A stretch of DNA of 64,000 nt from Anisus vortex (GCA_949126835.1 OX421495.1:21194958-21258957), one strand, 5' to 3'; shown: positions 23,040 to 36,673, counted from the stretch's first letter. Notes: a model not told the origin generated them from the letters alone. Numbers and translations are program-made.

Positions 23040-24802
23040 CAGTGGTTTTGACGCTAGGGGGAGCGAAATTTTAGGAAAAAGGCTTTACTTTTAGCAATTT
23101 TTCCAGATTAATAGAATAACTAAGAATTCGTACGTATCAAGATTTATAAGAAAAACCCTGTGCCTCAGGATACACGCACTGTATAATAGTACCGTTTTTA
23201 TTTAACCATTCACGATTCTTTTTTCAACAGCTAATAGTGATAGGAATTTCCGCAAAATCTACTGCTCATTTTCGGGATGAACATCTAGTATCGAAAAGTA
23301 TTTATAGAATCAACCCGAATGCGCTATAGCAGAGGTCGGCGTGGCAGACTGGCACGCAGAAAGATCTTCAGTGGCACGCGAAAGACCTCCAATAATATTG
23401 TTTAATGCAAGTGAAAACAACGTATGTCAGCATAATTAATGGGTGCTGCATGGCGAACTACATCAGAATCACACTGGACCTCGACTGTTTTAGTTCAGGA
23501 ATGTTTGTATGCAAACCTTCCATCATTGGACTTGCAATCTGTGATTGATTCTGTTGTTAAGATAGTCAATTGTATAGTTGATAGTCAATTGTATAGTTTC
23601 TCAAGTCTCTTCTAGAAAAAAGTCGTACGGAGTAGGGCCTATAGGTAAAGTCTTGGATATATTCTCTTCTTGTCTGGAAGCAACTAAGATGTATCTTAAT
23701 GGGACGAAAAATTCCGCTATTGAATGAGGAGAACTGACTGTTGAAGCCAATGTTTCTGTATGACTTGGCGACACGTTTCAGTGAGTTAAACTTCCATTTA
23801 CAAGACAAAAGCACTTGAAGTGTTGGGCAACTGGAATGTATTTGCATTGAAACTGGGCATATCTATCCGTGAAATCAATTTCAAAACATTTAACTATTTC
23901 CCTAATTTAAGGCAAAGTAAGATAGATGAGCATTTTCAGAAGTACACTTGTTATATTAAAACAATTAACTCGTTTGGTATCACTAGCACCAAATTTGGAG
24001 AATTTAATTAAAGGGAAATAATTAGCCCGTTTTCATTAAATTAATATTTCTAATTTGTTTCTTTTTTTGTTTCCTTTAAAAAATTTAATGGTTTACAATT
24101 TATAACTCTAATATGTCTAAATGATCAAATTACACAAGATAATTAAAAATTATATAAATATTCTATGACTAAAGAATGTACATTTTAAAAGATTAAAATA
24201 ACTACCCAGTTTTTATGATTATTTTGTTTCTCTTACTGATATTTGCAATTGGAAGGAAAAGCAGTATGTCATGGTGAAAATAATATGTTAGCGTAAATCT
24301 CAGTTATTCTGAGATGAAACAGACTTTACATCTATTGCTAGAATAATTTCTTGAAAACTAAATTCATATGTTGATAACGATTAGATTAGATAATGTGTAA
24401 GTTGAGTAATGAAATTGTGTATTAGCAATGAATGGATTTTTTTTTTAAAGCTGATAATAACAACAGGTTAATTTTTTACTAAATATAAAACTCGTTAATG
24501 ATTTTCTCTATTACGCTCCTTTTCTTTTGGTCTTGGTCTTGCTACGGCACTAAATAAATTGTGTTATAAAAATAATATAGTTGATCAGTTTGACTTTCAC
24601 GCTGAATGATTCAAAAAGATTGTAATAAATTAAATTGTTGAAATGCAATTTAAAGAAAAAAAAATACAAACAGCATAAATTGTGCTTCATGCCTTGTTAA
24701 AATTATTAATTAAATATTTTTTTCCCGAAAAGGCCCCTTTTTTTTTTCGAAATTGGTCGTAGGGGGAGCGGCCTCCTGCTCCCCCCCTTGGCTACGCCAC
24801 TG
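23040..24802. mobile_element. hAT-like element with 8-bp target duplication
   Basis: Left end cagtggttttgacgctaggggga, right end ccccttggctacgccactg (imperfect inverted repeats). ATAAGATG is duplicated exactly at 23,032-23,039 and 24,803-24,810. The interior from about 23,950 to 24,250 is related to 51,020-51,300 and 53,460-53,740. No intact ORF; a plus-strand stretch WNVFALKLGISIREINFKTF near 23,830 may be transposase relic. Confidence 0.8.
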
Positions 24803-24810
24803 ATAAGATG

Positions 24811-26724
24811 CATTTATAAGTTCGACGATTTAATGAAGACGCAGTCCGTGTAGGCTTCCTCGCAGTCTCATTTATCTTACAGGATCATATCAAACTCTTT
24901 TGGTGAATCAAAATATTAACCCTTACAGTCCCGGGCGCGTATATAGCGGAACTGAAGGCAGCATAGATAGAAGTAGGTCGGTACGAGAAGGGTTAAGGTT
25001 CTTGACAACTAGTGTAATGGTTCTTTTTAATTTGTGCTTTTCGCCTATGTTTTTTTCCCTGTCGAACGCATCTAATTTTTAGCGCTTGTTTTTAATAAAA
25101 CACCTTAAAGAGTTTGTCTATGTAGACTCTGACGCACCTAAGACTATAATAAGATGGACAGCTTGCTTTGATATTTCTGCTATTTGATAACTGGAAACAC
25201 TTGGTTTCGGAATATCCGATCGCACTACGTCCTCTAGACTTCCGGTTTAGTAATTTGCTATGATTTTCTCAATGGAAAATTAATATTAAAATCGTGAGTT
25301 GTACACAGCGGAAGTCTTTGTGGAAGTTTAGGAGTAATTAAAGACAGTGTTATTGGTTGCGCATGAAAAAAAAAAGCCTTCATATAATTTGTGCACACGG
25401 GAAGTATCAAGGACGTACTAAAGGCCGCGCATGCGCAAACTAACTATTCATATCTAAAAATAGAGCAAGCGGTCTATCTTATTATAGTCTTTGGACTTTG
25501 GACGCACTAACAAAAAAGTTTGTTTTTCTTGTAAAGACGAAATTCAGTTTGTCAGCTATTTTTAATGATAGGTCACATGTAAAAATAAAATATGCCCCTG
25601 TTAGTGGAGGCAAGTCCCCCGCTCTGGTATTTTCTGAAAACTTGTATAGGCTACAACAACAAAATTTGGGCTATGCCCCCTATTATATATTAACAATAAT
25701 TTGTTTAAATGAAGCCGCTATCCTCAGAAAATTAAAAATGAAAGGTTGTGACGCCCACGTATACATTTGATAATTTGGTATTTTGAAATCATCGACGTGT
25801 ATGCTTGGGGGAGGGGGGCGATTTATTGTGTGTGTATGAGTGTGTTTGAGGGGGGGGGGGAGCAGAGCTTAAATAATTTGTTATCATTTATACTTTGGAA
25901 GGAGATGTAAGGTTATAAACACTAGTAGCCCCGATTGGGCTGCTGCTCGCAAAGACTACCCCCCTGCTCCGTCCCTCCACATCCGCTACTGGTGTTTGTA
26001 GGTGTGTTCTTGTGTATGTGTGTGCGTGCGTGTTGTAAGTGCATGTGTCTCATGGTATTAGGTACAGAGATAGTGAGGTGCTGGGGGTGCACACAGGAAA
26101 TGATTCACCCCAGCCGTACAGCACACGTCAATGCACACTTAAACAATAACCCCGCCCCCCCCACACACACACACACTGGTGCTGTTGGGTTAAAAATGGC
26201 AATTTATGATTACTGTAGTATAACGGTTGACATATTGACTACACGAGAGGGGACTTGGGGGAGCAGATAGAGGTTATTGTCAGTGGAGTGTGTGTGTGTG
26301 TGGGGGGGGGGGTTGAACTATGGATAGGCGTCAAACTGGCACTTTCGTAACCTCTCCGTAAGTTAGCCTACTAATAAATAAAAAAACCTATAAATGTTAA
26401 AAAGCCGACAATATTCAACCCCAGACGAAGGCGCCATTTCCCATCGTTTTTGCCACTGGTTATTGTCGTTAAATGTTTATGCTGGGAGGAGTTGTAACGT
26501 TCGTATTGCAAGTAATAGACCTAAACATATTCTGGTCCACGTCTCATTGTTTTTCAAGTTAAATTTAGTATCTAGAGCTAGTAAGGCAATTGAAGGAGTG
26601 CTCAACAATTTCACTGTTAGCTACATTCAAGGGATTGTATGGCCAGCAGAATGGTTGGTTAATTTTTTTTTTATCTCCACCAATTCATTTTGAATGTCAT
26701 ATTAGGTCGTCTTTAAGACCTGGC
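24811..26724. other. No gene recognised; GT/GGGG-rich patches
   Basis: Contains G-rich runs at 25,806-25,861 and 26,300-26,312 and CA/GT tracts at 26,005-26,180. The open frames are short and lack family motifs. Confidence 0.45.
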
Positions 26725-26940
26725 GTCTGGCAACCTTTTGACAATAGTGTGCCAAGGTAGTTTTTTTCTAATTCATTCAGCGTGCCGACAGCCAGAAAGG
26801 CTGTCACCCTGCTCCAGCCCTCAATTTTCTTGAAGAAAAGTCTTGAATTTTTTGTTTTTTTCTAGGAGTCTTCCGCGTGCCATTAAAAATTGTTCCGTGT
26901 GCCATGTCTGGCGCGCGTGGCGTAAGTTGGCAATCCCTGC
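26725..26940. mobile_element. Possible nonautonomous hAT remnant
   Basis: Starts 'tctggcaaccttttgacaatagtgtgcc' and ends 'gtgccatgtctggcgcgcgtggcgtaagttggcaatccctg', an inverted pair common to small hAT elements. No target duplication seen. Confidence 0.4.
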
Positions 26941-27684
26941 TACTGACCACATTAATTAAAAAACAAAACAACAACAAACTAGAGATGTTGTAGACCGAGA
27001 GTTACGGAACTGCAAGAAACTGCTACACTAGTAGCACTACTACTCCATGTGTTATAAAGTCTGAGTTACTGTTGACGTTATGGCTTTTCATTTCTCGCCT
27101 TGAATTCAATTAAGTAATTAAGATAAAGTCGTATTTAAAAACCTATTTTTAACACTGGACCAACAAGATCTTTATGATACACTTTACTTACTATCTGTCT
27201 AATTCTATGCATTGTAGTTATACATTGTAATATATATGTCACGTCAGCTTCTTGTTCTATTAATTCAACAATGCCAAACAACTACTTTATAATTATGCTA
27301 CTGATAAAAGATCATTCCTTACCAGTCAGATTTCAGTTGAAATAACGCACTAAATCGAGGCCAGTGTCCTCCTTACAAATAACCCAATGAATGAAAGAAT
27401 GCCATAAACTAAATTTGTTATACTCTTGCACGGTGTCTTTTAACCAAGTGTATGACATCGCAGACATCCATTATGTCTAGGTACAAGATAAGCAGGGTTC
27501 AAGCGCACTTGTTTGTTCTATATATAACAGGCGTTACCTTGTATCACCCGTCATTGGACTGGGACATACCTTTTGATAACAGACACACAATTTCTGTTAT
27601 TTTTTGTTGATTGTTAAATGTCTGTTTTGGATAACCCTATAATAATATTTTTTTAAGCACAGAGCTACGTCGCGCCGTGTATGA

Positions 27685-27869
27685 CATAGGTGTCGAACTC
27701 AAGACTCGCGGGCCAGATGTGGCCCGGCATACAATTATTTTTGTCCAGCATATGAATGTTTAAAAATAATATATATCTCAATTGATCAATGAATGTTTAT
27801 ACAGTTAGGCCAGCAAACTTTTTTGTTATTTGATTATTGGCTCCTTTGCAATTGATCTTGACATCCCTG
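27685..27869. mobile_element. 185-bp hAT MITE
   Basis: The 8-bp duplication GTGTATGA is exact (27,677-27,684 and 27,870-27,877). Ends cataggtgtcgaactcaaga and ttgatcttgacatccctg are imperfect inverted repeats. Internal 'gcgggccagatgtggcccg' is a small palindrome. Confidence 0.8.
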
Positions 27870-27877
27870 GTGTATGA

Positions 27878-28910
27878 AGATTGTTTTGTGTTTATTTGTT
27901 TGTTGTTGTGGTTTTATTGAGTGGGTGTGGTTTATTCTGTAGCCCGTTTGCAATGAATAAACGTTTCTATATCAGTCTTACAAATGGGAAACAAGACAAG
28001 AGGACAACAAACGCTAATGTTTTGTTCCGTTCCTTTAATTCTGTCAGATCTATGTTTTCAATTCTTCGAACCTAATATTTTGTTCCTGTTATTATTAAAA
28101 CGTGTTTCTGTGAGATAAGTTAATAATAACCTTAAAACTAAGTTAGCTGGTACAAACATCCAGAACATTACACCAAAAGAATAATTGTGTAAAAATCTAA
28201 CCAAAACATAAAAATAAAAGCGTCCTTACATTACTTAGTCCTTTACTAGAATATGCATATTCTATATAATGAAAACAGAAAAAGACAAATCTGGACATAC
28301 ACAAATAGTTAGGCCTACGTATAAAAGCTAAAAACTCTAATAAACTAGTTAAATAATAAAACATGATATAGGCCTAACTGTAGATAGTTTTAAATTGTAT
28401 ATTTCTTTACTCCAGTTGTCTAAATAAATAATGAGTAAGATAATGAATACATTCCGTACGTGTGGAAATACCATGTTTATAATGTCATTGTTATATGGTT
28501 TGTCGGGCATTATTTAAACTCGGTCTGATCTAATAAAAACATTCTTTTTTTTAAGTTAATTATAAGCATTACAAATTCATGTTTTGGATAAAATTGGATA
28601 AAAGCATAAAAGGCTAGACGATGAAGGATATAGGTAGCCTATGTGACGTGAAATTTTCCTAATAAATAAATAGAGTTTTATTAAATGATCAATATAAGAA
28701 AAGATAAAGAGTTCTAGTTCCATTGATATAAATTTACCAAATATAAGACTAAAGCTTATAAAGGTATGAATGTTCTGTATAAATTCTAATTAAGGTTTGC
28801 TTAAAAGTATCCACGAATGAAGCATGTGTGGACTTTTTTGGCCCAGACTCGTGTTCGTGACATGATAACGCGAACATCAAATGTTTTGGTGGTTAAATAT
28901 AGTCCAGATT
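27878..28910. other. AT-rich spacer without recognised features
   Basis: No ORF with family motifs and no repeat shared with the rest of the window. Confidence 0.5.
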
Positions 28911-29171
28911 GGGCACAGTGGCCGAGGGGCAGCGCGATAGACTGGCGTATCGAAGGTCCTGGATTAGAATCCTGGTGAAGGCTAGGCATTTTTTCCCGGG
29001 ACTCGAGGGTGTCCGTGAGTCTACCCAGATCTGATGGGTACCCATTAGTTGGGGTAAAGTAAAGGCGGCTGGGCATTGTGCTGGTCACACGTTCCCGTGT
29101 ATGCCGTGGCCACATAAACTGATGAACGCCGCTTCACCGTCCCTATGATCAATTTGGTCCTACGGGCACTT
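28911..29171 (+). mobile_element. SINE-A copy
   Basis: Head gtggccgaggggcagcgcga, B box tcctggattagaatcctgg (mutated), standard body and end 'gatcaatttggtcctacggg'. Confidence 0.88.
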
Positions 29172-29774
29172 CTCTATTTTTTTAAATTACATTTCGTCTA
29201 TAGTGTAGATATTTATGTAAAAAGTAAGCACACAAAAGTAAATGACTGTTTGAGTACATTTGGTCGGGACCTTTAAACGTAGAGTGAATCAAGGACACAA
29301 AATGCCATAGAAAAATGGCAGCCATCTCTGGGCTCTTCCTTTTCAAGCAAATATAATGATGCCCTTTGGCAATCCTGGGGAATAACTCTTTCTCCCACCT
29401 TATCCGTCAGCTACTTTAGTCGATACACCAAATATACTATTCAAGACATTTAATAAGTTGAAATTCAATATTTCTAAGTGATTAAAAAAGTTATTATATA
29501 AAAAATGTCATTTGATAATATTCCGGACTCACCTTTAATTAGAAGCTTTATTTATTTATTCGTAGAGTAAAACGAAAGTTATAAAACCTGCAATAACTTC
29601 GCACTAATGCAATATTTCAAATATGACAAAAAAAAAAATCAAATAATTACAAGATGTAGACGTCCCAAAATGACAATTTCACAAAAATAAAATCCATTTT
29701 GATTAAATTAATTAAAAATAACCAAATAAAAAACACAAAATGTGTAATACGGCTAAGAAAACAAAGAGTTTCTT

Positions 29775-29798
29775 GGGGGGGGGGGGGGGGGGGGGGGG
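29775..29798 (+). repeat. Homopolymer G24
   Basis: Twenty-four uninterrupted G. Pairs in composition with C24 165 bp downstream. Confidence 0.9.
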
Positions 29799-29963
29799 AT
29801 TTATTCTTATCTGAATTCATCTATTCTATTTACATCAAATCTCTTCCGGTACAATTTTATTATTAAAAAAAATTAAGTGTTACTATTGCTAAACCGTATC
29901 GTAAACACATCATAAGGTCAGCTTGACATGACTTCTGTCAACAAATCTTTCGCATCGTCTGTT

Positions 29964-29987
29964 CCCCCCCCCCCCCCCCCCCCCCCC
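29964..29987 (+). repeat. Homopolymer C24
   Basis: Twenty-four uninterrupted C, complementary to the G24 run. Confidence 0.9.
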
Positions 29988-32454
29988 AACATCTGCCTTC
30001 GGACTTCCCCAGAGTTGGCCAGGTAAAAGGTGAATGATATTTTTTTTTTAATTTCTTTTAACAAAAACAAAAAAGAAAAAAAAAACAAACAACAGATACT
30101 CCGCTTGGAGAGGGTGCAACTGGTAGAGAAGGGAAGGGGTGGTTATTGTTCAACCTTATACAAAATTTGGAATATCGCTTTGTCTTCCCGGCCCAGCTTT
30201 GTAAACAAGTCTTCTTTCTTTTTTTTTTTTATAAAGAAAAATGTGTCTTTTAACATTTAGGTCAATTCGTGCGTTATTTTTGGTTTTAATGCAATTTGTT
30301 TAAAAAGGAGACACATAAGCCTGTTTTGGTATTTTTTATTTTACCTGTTTGGGGTAGAAATTATTTTCCAGAAGCTTTAATTGGAGATGTGCAGGATTTG
30401 GTAAGAGTAAGCGTGACTGAGCATTGTCATGGCCACACCAATCCCGCGTAATTGGCGGTAAAGAGAACACTATTAGCGGAGTCTGAAGAAGAAGACTGAA
30501 ACGAGTCAGGTCTACTAACATTTTGATGTGAACTAAATATGGGAGCCTATGTTATGAAGCTGTTTTGTGCGCATGCGATCGTGATTGTGCGTTATGTGTG
30601 TATGTGTGTGTGTGTAATAAGACTGTGGCAAAGGATAAAAAAAAACAAGTTATACTGGAATGCTTGGGAACCGGGCATAATTAAGGGAAGGCACAGCTTT
30701 ACATTATGTAAATACAGAGCAAGATGAACCTTGCCAATATCATATCCGATTAAACTAGAGATCTGTTATAGAGATAAGTGTAAAGGTGTTTATATAATAT
30801 ACGAAATATGGCCCCGTTCATATACATATTGTGCACTTAATGCTTGTGTCAGTGGCGTAGCCAGTTATTTTTATATTTTTATGTGTTTATGAAAAGGGGG
30901 GTTCGGGGGGCTTGTGCATTCTAATACTCAAAAGAAAAAATGACTTCGCTCACTGACGGAGCCACCTCTTTGTCCACCTTACCCCTACCACGACCGAGTG
31001 CATTGCACAAACTCCAACAACTCATCGCTACTGAATGAGTGAATTTATGCTTGTACGATGTCAAGTCTAACTATAAGTCTTATAGATAAAACATTAAAAA
31101 CAAACTAGTCTATCAAACCATAAAATATACGGGCCACACGGAAAATATAAAAAACTGAACCAAAAAAAAGGGACACAAGCCAAGGACAAGTTTGAATGAA
31201 TGTTTACACTAAATTCATACAATATGACAGAGTGCCAAGGGCGCTCTCAACACGCACTACTGAAAACACTTCTCTTTATAATGCTGTTATTACACATGTA
31301 TTGAAAGTCTGTAATACACTGGAAATTGAAATATGCCACTACAATACATGATTTTTTTCCCACTCTTTTTTTTTTCTCTTCTTCTTCTTAGCTTTGAAAG
31401 AGACGTTCGAGTCACAATGAAAGTCTAGGCGTATTAGAGGCTGATGGCTTATCATTATGATTTATTATTGTATGGCCCACATGGCCCACAACCATACCAC
31501 CTTTCATACCTGTAAACAAGAAAATATTTCTAAGTGCACGCAAGAAGATACTAAGACTCAGATTGGAAAAGGACTCGGCGATGAAATTCTGGCAGGGGGG
31601 TTGGGGGTTGGAAGTAGGAAGCAGGGAGCAGGGCTTTTACAGACTCAAAACTCTTCTCAGATAAATAAGTAAAAATATAGGGTCACTTAATTAACTCATT
31701 TGTTAGCAAATAATTCGTTTGTTTTTTGCGTACCAATTTGACTGGCTTAAGGCTTACAAACCGATTAGTATCCTTCCCCCCCCCCCACCCACCCCAGACC
31801 AAAACAACAACGAGTCCCTGCAGTCTGAAATAATGCTGATTGATTAGTGTAGCTGTGAGGAGACCAGGTGAGGCTCATTGATCACCGTGTGTCCAACAGA
31901 AAGGTACATTATACATTTTATTGTAATGATGTTTGTCTGTTGTTTGGTGTTGTAAATGTGTCGTTGTTGTTTTATTTTAAAGGAATATACTTATAGATCA
32001 TGTATTCTATAGAAATATCATTTTTTCTAATGTATGTTTTCTCAAAGTTTAATGTCAATAAATGACTAGTTAATCCACATGTTCATAACAGACAAGCAAG
32101 GCCAGATAAATCAGCAGATTTTTGAAAGATAAACATACCCAAAAGGGCTAATAATGTGGGGTTTCCCAAAGTGAATCGCAAATATCAAAAAACAAAACAT
32201 GGGCATATAAAGTTTATATACATATATAGCCTATCCTATATTTTTTAATGGGAATGAAAGAAGACACAAGAGCAGATAAGCCTAGAGTTGTATTTTTCAT
32301 TCTTTTGTCTGAAATATTCTACAATTTGTATACGGATAGATGGATGGACGAAGTGATAAGACATATAGAAGAATGGATGAATGTCTAGATAGAAATAGAT
32401 AGACAGACATCGAGAGGGTGCTTCGATGGTTAGTTAGACAGATAGATAGATATA
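29988..32454. other. No gene recognised
   Basis: A 'cagtggcgtagccag' motif at 30,849 looks like one end of a hAT element, but I could not find its partner. A C-rich run lies at 31,776. A few GATA units occur at 32,331-32,450. Confidence 0.4.
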
Positions 32455-33064
32455 TTGACAAGTCTTAACGTGTATGCATGCATAAAAGTTCACAAGAAAA
32501 AACATTTCCGGTCGAATTTGATCACATTATAAAAAAAAACATGTCTGCCATGTGTGCTATGTTACTGGTTGTAGGCTACGAAAATATGTAAAGAATTAAA
32601 TTTTATTTCATTTCCAAAAAGATGGCGCCAAAAGAAAACGATGGATTGTGAATGTCAGATTTGAAGAATCACCTCTTTATAATCCCAAACTAATTGCTTG
32701 ATGCAAAAGAATTTTCGTGTAGTTGTTTTTTTATGAATTTCCGCATTGTGTTTTTTTAATTACCAAGGACGCAACTCTTGACTAAATTATTTTATAAACA
32801 AAAGCTAAATTTAACCAAACTATTTAACTAACACTATAAGTATTAATTATCGCCTACTCACTTTTGATGTTAAAAACGGACTCCTCATAACTAATCTTGT
32901 AGCCGTTGTATATTTCTAAAAGACCAGAACTGGCTGTCGATGTTGAAATCAATTGTCAAACAGCACCAAAAGCATGGTTTTTATTTACGAAAATGGCGGT
33001 AAATTTCACCGGAAGTTCACGCTCACCCCAGTTCAAAAGGTCACACCTAATTAAGACTTGTCAA
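32455..33064. mobile_element. TA-flanked MITE, copy 2
   Basis: Ends TTGACAAGTCTTAA and TTAAGACTTGTCAA, with TA on both sides. The 610-bp body is homologous to 16,135-16,724 throughout, including 'tttttgatgttaaaaacgga'-like and 'ggaagttcacg' segments. Confidence 0.75.
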
Positions 33065-33138
33065 TACACAGTGAATGGGTTGTTATAGAGGGAGACAGAC
33101 AAAGATAAATTAAAACAGACATAGTGATATACATAATA

Positions 33139-33147
33139 ATATATATA

Positions 33148-33236
<89 letters not shown>
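33139..33236 (+). repeat. (TA)n(GA)n compound microsatellite
   Basis: ta dinucleotides pass abruptly to ga dinucleotides at about 33,200, followed by gata units. Confidence 0.95.
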
Positions 33237-33238
<2 letters not shown>

Positions 33239-33954
33239 TATAGTTAGATAGATGAAAAGATAGATAGAAGATATGGGTCTATAGATAAACATTATTAAAT
33301 AGATAGATAAATAGATAAGCTTATAGGCCGTATAGTAGATAGGCCTACATAGATAAATGGTGGTTAAATAATTAGATAGATCGTTAGGGCTAAGCATCTC
33401 TAAGCTTAGGAAACAAGATCTGGCCTGGACCTACAATCAACTTGCAACAACCGCATTAGCAGAAGAACAAAAAAAAATAAAAAATACGACACACGCTAAA
33501 CATTCGCGTGTCATGTTAAGGGTTAACCTTTAAAAGAGGTATTTCTTTGTGTACAGGTGTTTTTGTCCTCGTCTGCAACGTTGCATCAAATATCTCCCGA
33601 GTCAACAGCTACTTCTAGCTGTGTAGTTAAAGCGTGTGTGCCAATACGTATGTCACTATTTCTTACAGTGGTTGTACACGTAATGTGGCATGCAACGTCT
33701 TTTTTTGTGTGCTTACTTCATCATGTGTGCATATTGTAGGAATGCGGAGCGGAGACCAGGGCTGACCTGTCTGACTGAATGATGTCCTGGACAGACCGAG
33801 ACAAGAGTGACAATGATAAGCAGATGTATAGACAAGTAGAGATTTGTTTTAGCGCAGCAGACGAACCGACGGACGGACCCACAGATGAACGCGCGCAGTG
33901 ATTGTATGTATGAATGGATAGATAGAAATACTTCCAAACAGACAAGAAAATAAA

Positions 33955-35127
33955 AAGATAGAAAGATAGAAAGATAGAAAGATAGAAAGATAGAAAGATA
34001 GAAAGATAGAAAGATAGAAAGATAGAAAGATAGAAAGATAGAAAGATAGAAAGATAGAAAGATAGAAAGATAGAAAGATAGAAAGATAGAAAGATAGAAA
34101 GATAGAAAGATAGAAAGATAGAAAGATAGAAAGATAGAAAGATAGAAAGATAGAAAGATAGAAAGATAGAAAGATAGAAAGATAGAAAGATAGAAAGATA
34201 GAAAGATAGAAAGATAGAAAGATAGAAAGATAGAAAGACAGATATATAGAAAGATAGAAAGACAGATATATAGAAAGATAGAGAGATAGAAAGATAGAGA
34301 GAAAGAAAGATAGAAAGATAGAAAGATAGAAAGATAGAAAGATAGAAAGATAGAAAGATAGAAAGATAGAAAGATAGAAAGATAGAAAGATAGAAAGATA
34401 GAAAGATAGAAAGATAGAAAGATAGAAAGATAGAAAGATAGAAAGATAGAAAGATAGAAAGATAGAAAGATAGAAAGATAGAAAGATAGAAAGATAGAAA
34501 GATAGAAAGATAGAAAGATAGAAAGATAGAAAGATAGAAAGATAGAAAGATAGAAAGATAGAAAGATAGAAAGATAGAAAGATAGAAAGATAGAAAGATA
34601 GAAAGATAGAAAGATAGAAAGATAGAAAGATAGAAAGATAGAAAGATAGAAAGATAGAAAGATAGAAAGATAGAAAGACAGATATATAGAAAGATAGAAA
34701 GACAGATATATAGAAAGATAGAGAGATAGAAAGATAGAGAGAAAGAAAGATAGAAAGATAGAAAGATAGAAAGATAGAAAGATAGAAAGATAGAAAGATA
34801 GAAAGATAGAAAGATAGAAAGATAGAAAGATAGAAAGATAGAAAGATAGAAAGATAGAAAGATAGAAAGATAGAAAGATAGAAAGATAGAAAGATAGAAA
34901 GATAGAAAGATAGAAAGATAGAAAGATAGAAAGATAGAAAGATAGAAAGATAGAAAGATAGAAAGATAGAAAGATAGAAAGATAGAAAGATAGAAAGATA
35001 GAAAGATAGAAAGATAGAAAGATAGAAAGATAGAAAGATAGAAAGATAGAAAGATAGAAAGATAGAAAGATAGAAAGATAGAAAGATAGAAAGACAGATA
35101 TATAGAAAGATAGAGAGATAGATAGTT
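33955..35127 (+). repeat. 1.17-kb GATAGAAA array
   Basis: About 146 copies of an 8-bp gatagaaa unit. A variant cassette (gacagatatatagaaag ... gagagaaagaaa) occurs at 34,237 and again 440 bp later at 34,677, with a partial third copy at 35,093. The 440-codon minus-strand frame (IFLSFYLS repeats) is an artefact. Confidence 0.97.
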
Positions 35128-35600
35128 ACAAATACCGGCAGATACATTAAACTACCTGGCAGACTGGCCAACAGAAAAGAAGGTTTTGTTTTTCAATAGA
35201 GAGATCAAAAGATGAATTGATGAATACATAATATAATTTAAAGAAACATATTTTAAATTAATAACTAACGATCTAGTGATGTTTTCTTAAAGAAACATGA
35301 AATAGATTCTAATACTAGATAAAACAAACGATACGACTATTTACAGTGTCTCATTAGATGCTCACTGACTAAGAAAAACCCAATAAACATTTCCAGTACC
35401 AAGGACATTAATTCACTAAGTGAATGTCCTTTACCTACCTTGTAAAACACGACAAGCGACATTCTTCTGTGAACAGATGAGAAAAGTTGCAATGGTTTAG
35501 TGAACCCGAAGCTAATCTACCTTATAGTTTAAATGTTTTTAGAAATATATCGCTGGGTATGTATTTCTGAGATCCGGAAGGTTTGAAGTGCGGGGAAAAG
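35128..35600. other. Spacer without recognised features
   Basis: AT-rich; no ORF or repeat identified. Confidence 0.45.
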
Positions 35601-35603
35601 CAA

Positions 35604-35682
<79 letters not shown>
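35601..35682 (+). repeat. (GA)n microsatellite
   Basis: ga dinucleotides with periodic gaaa interruptions. Confidence 0.95.
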
Positions 35683-35686
<4 letters not shown>

Positions 35687-36492
35687 TTTGTTGTTTATAA
35701 GTACTTGTTGTTTAAAAAACGTACAGACTAAACAACATAGGCCCTATTATAAAGTACAAAGTATAGAAGTGGTTTTAAGGCTATTCCTGCATTTTTATTT
35801 AAGTCTATATTGCTAGTTTTCATAGCTGGTTCAGGCAACCCGTTACATGCCCTAAAGCCATGCGTGTAAAGAAGAGTATTGTACGCTATACAATCAGCTT
35901 AAATGTACAAAAAGGAAATCTATTAGGTTGGCATTTTTCTTTCATGATAGTTAAAAAAATCCATATTAAATTCATTGATGTGGATCAGTGCTTGTTAATA
36001 AATAGAGCTTGAATACATATATACACGCACGGAAAGATTGACTGTGAACTAGATTAGCAAGTATATGCTAAATGTGTACCTTGCAGTCTGTTTGCGTGTA
36101 TGTGTACTTCATTTTTTCGTGCGTGTAATTTAACAGTTTTATTTGTATTATTTATTTTGTTGTACTAAATTTTATTTCTGTAATTTGCGTTTAGCAACTG
36201 TCGTTTTCCCTGTAAACGCCCCTCTTGCCCAGCTCCCCTTTGACCTAAATTCACGCCTGGGGAGTGGGGAGGGTATTTTTTTTTAATGTCAGCAAATTGT
36301 GACTGTCACAACCTACCATTAAATAAGGTGGGAGGGGAAACAGATTACACGTAAATATAGCAAGCTAAGGGAAAATAACTAGGCCTGCAAATTATGTAGG
36401 ACTATTCATTACAGAATAGTTTTTATTTATTTACTCGTTAGTTCTACGTACTATCCCTTTAAAAAAACGCCGTTTAATAAGGTCAGTCAATC

Positions 36493-36612
36493 AGCATTCA
36501 ACCAGTTTCTGTGGCTACTGCAACACAAGAGGACTGTGTGAATAGTGACTAGGACTATGCCCAGCCACCTTTTCAACCAATCTTCTTGTACTCATCAGAG
36601 CTGGGTATAGAG
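36493..36612 (-). mobile_element. SINE-A 3' fragment, degraded
   Basis: 'accagtttctgtggct...gcccagccacctttt...catcagagctgggta' matches the reverse complement of the SINE-A body. Confidence 0.6.
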
Positions 36613-36673
36613 AAAAGACATTTTTATTGCGCTGACCCCGGTTGTCCTAACAACGGGGCGGTGCCTCGACATG

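Noticed and set aside
25498..25770. 90-codon plus-strand ORF
   Set aside because: AT-rich, no domain motif, no splice or promoter context.
30849..30900. hAT terminus (cagtggcgtagccag)
   Set aside because: No matching opposite end or 8-bp duplication found nearby, so no element was called.
31850..31905. Possible 5' UTR exon with donor ACCAG/GTGAGG
   Set aside because: A single splice-like motif without coding sequence, promoter or partner exon is insufficient.
33849..35171. 440-codon minus-strand ORF (IFLSFYLS repeats)
   Set aside because: Translation of the GATAGAAA microsatellite.
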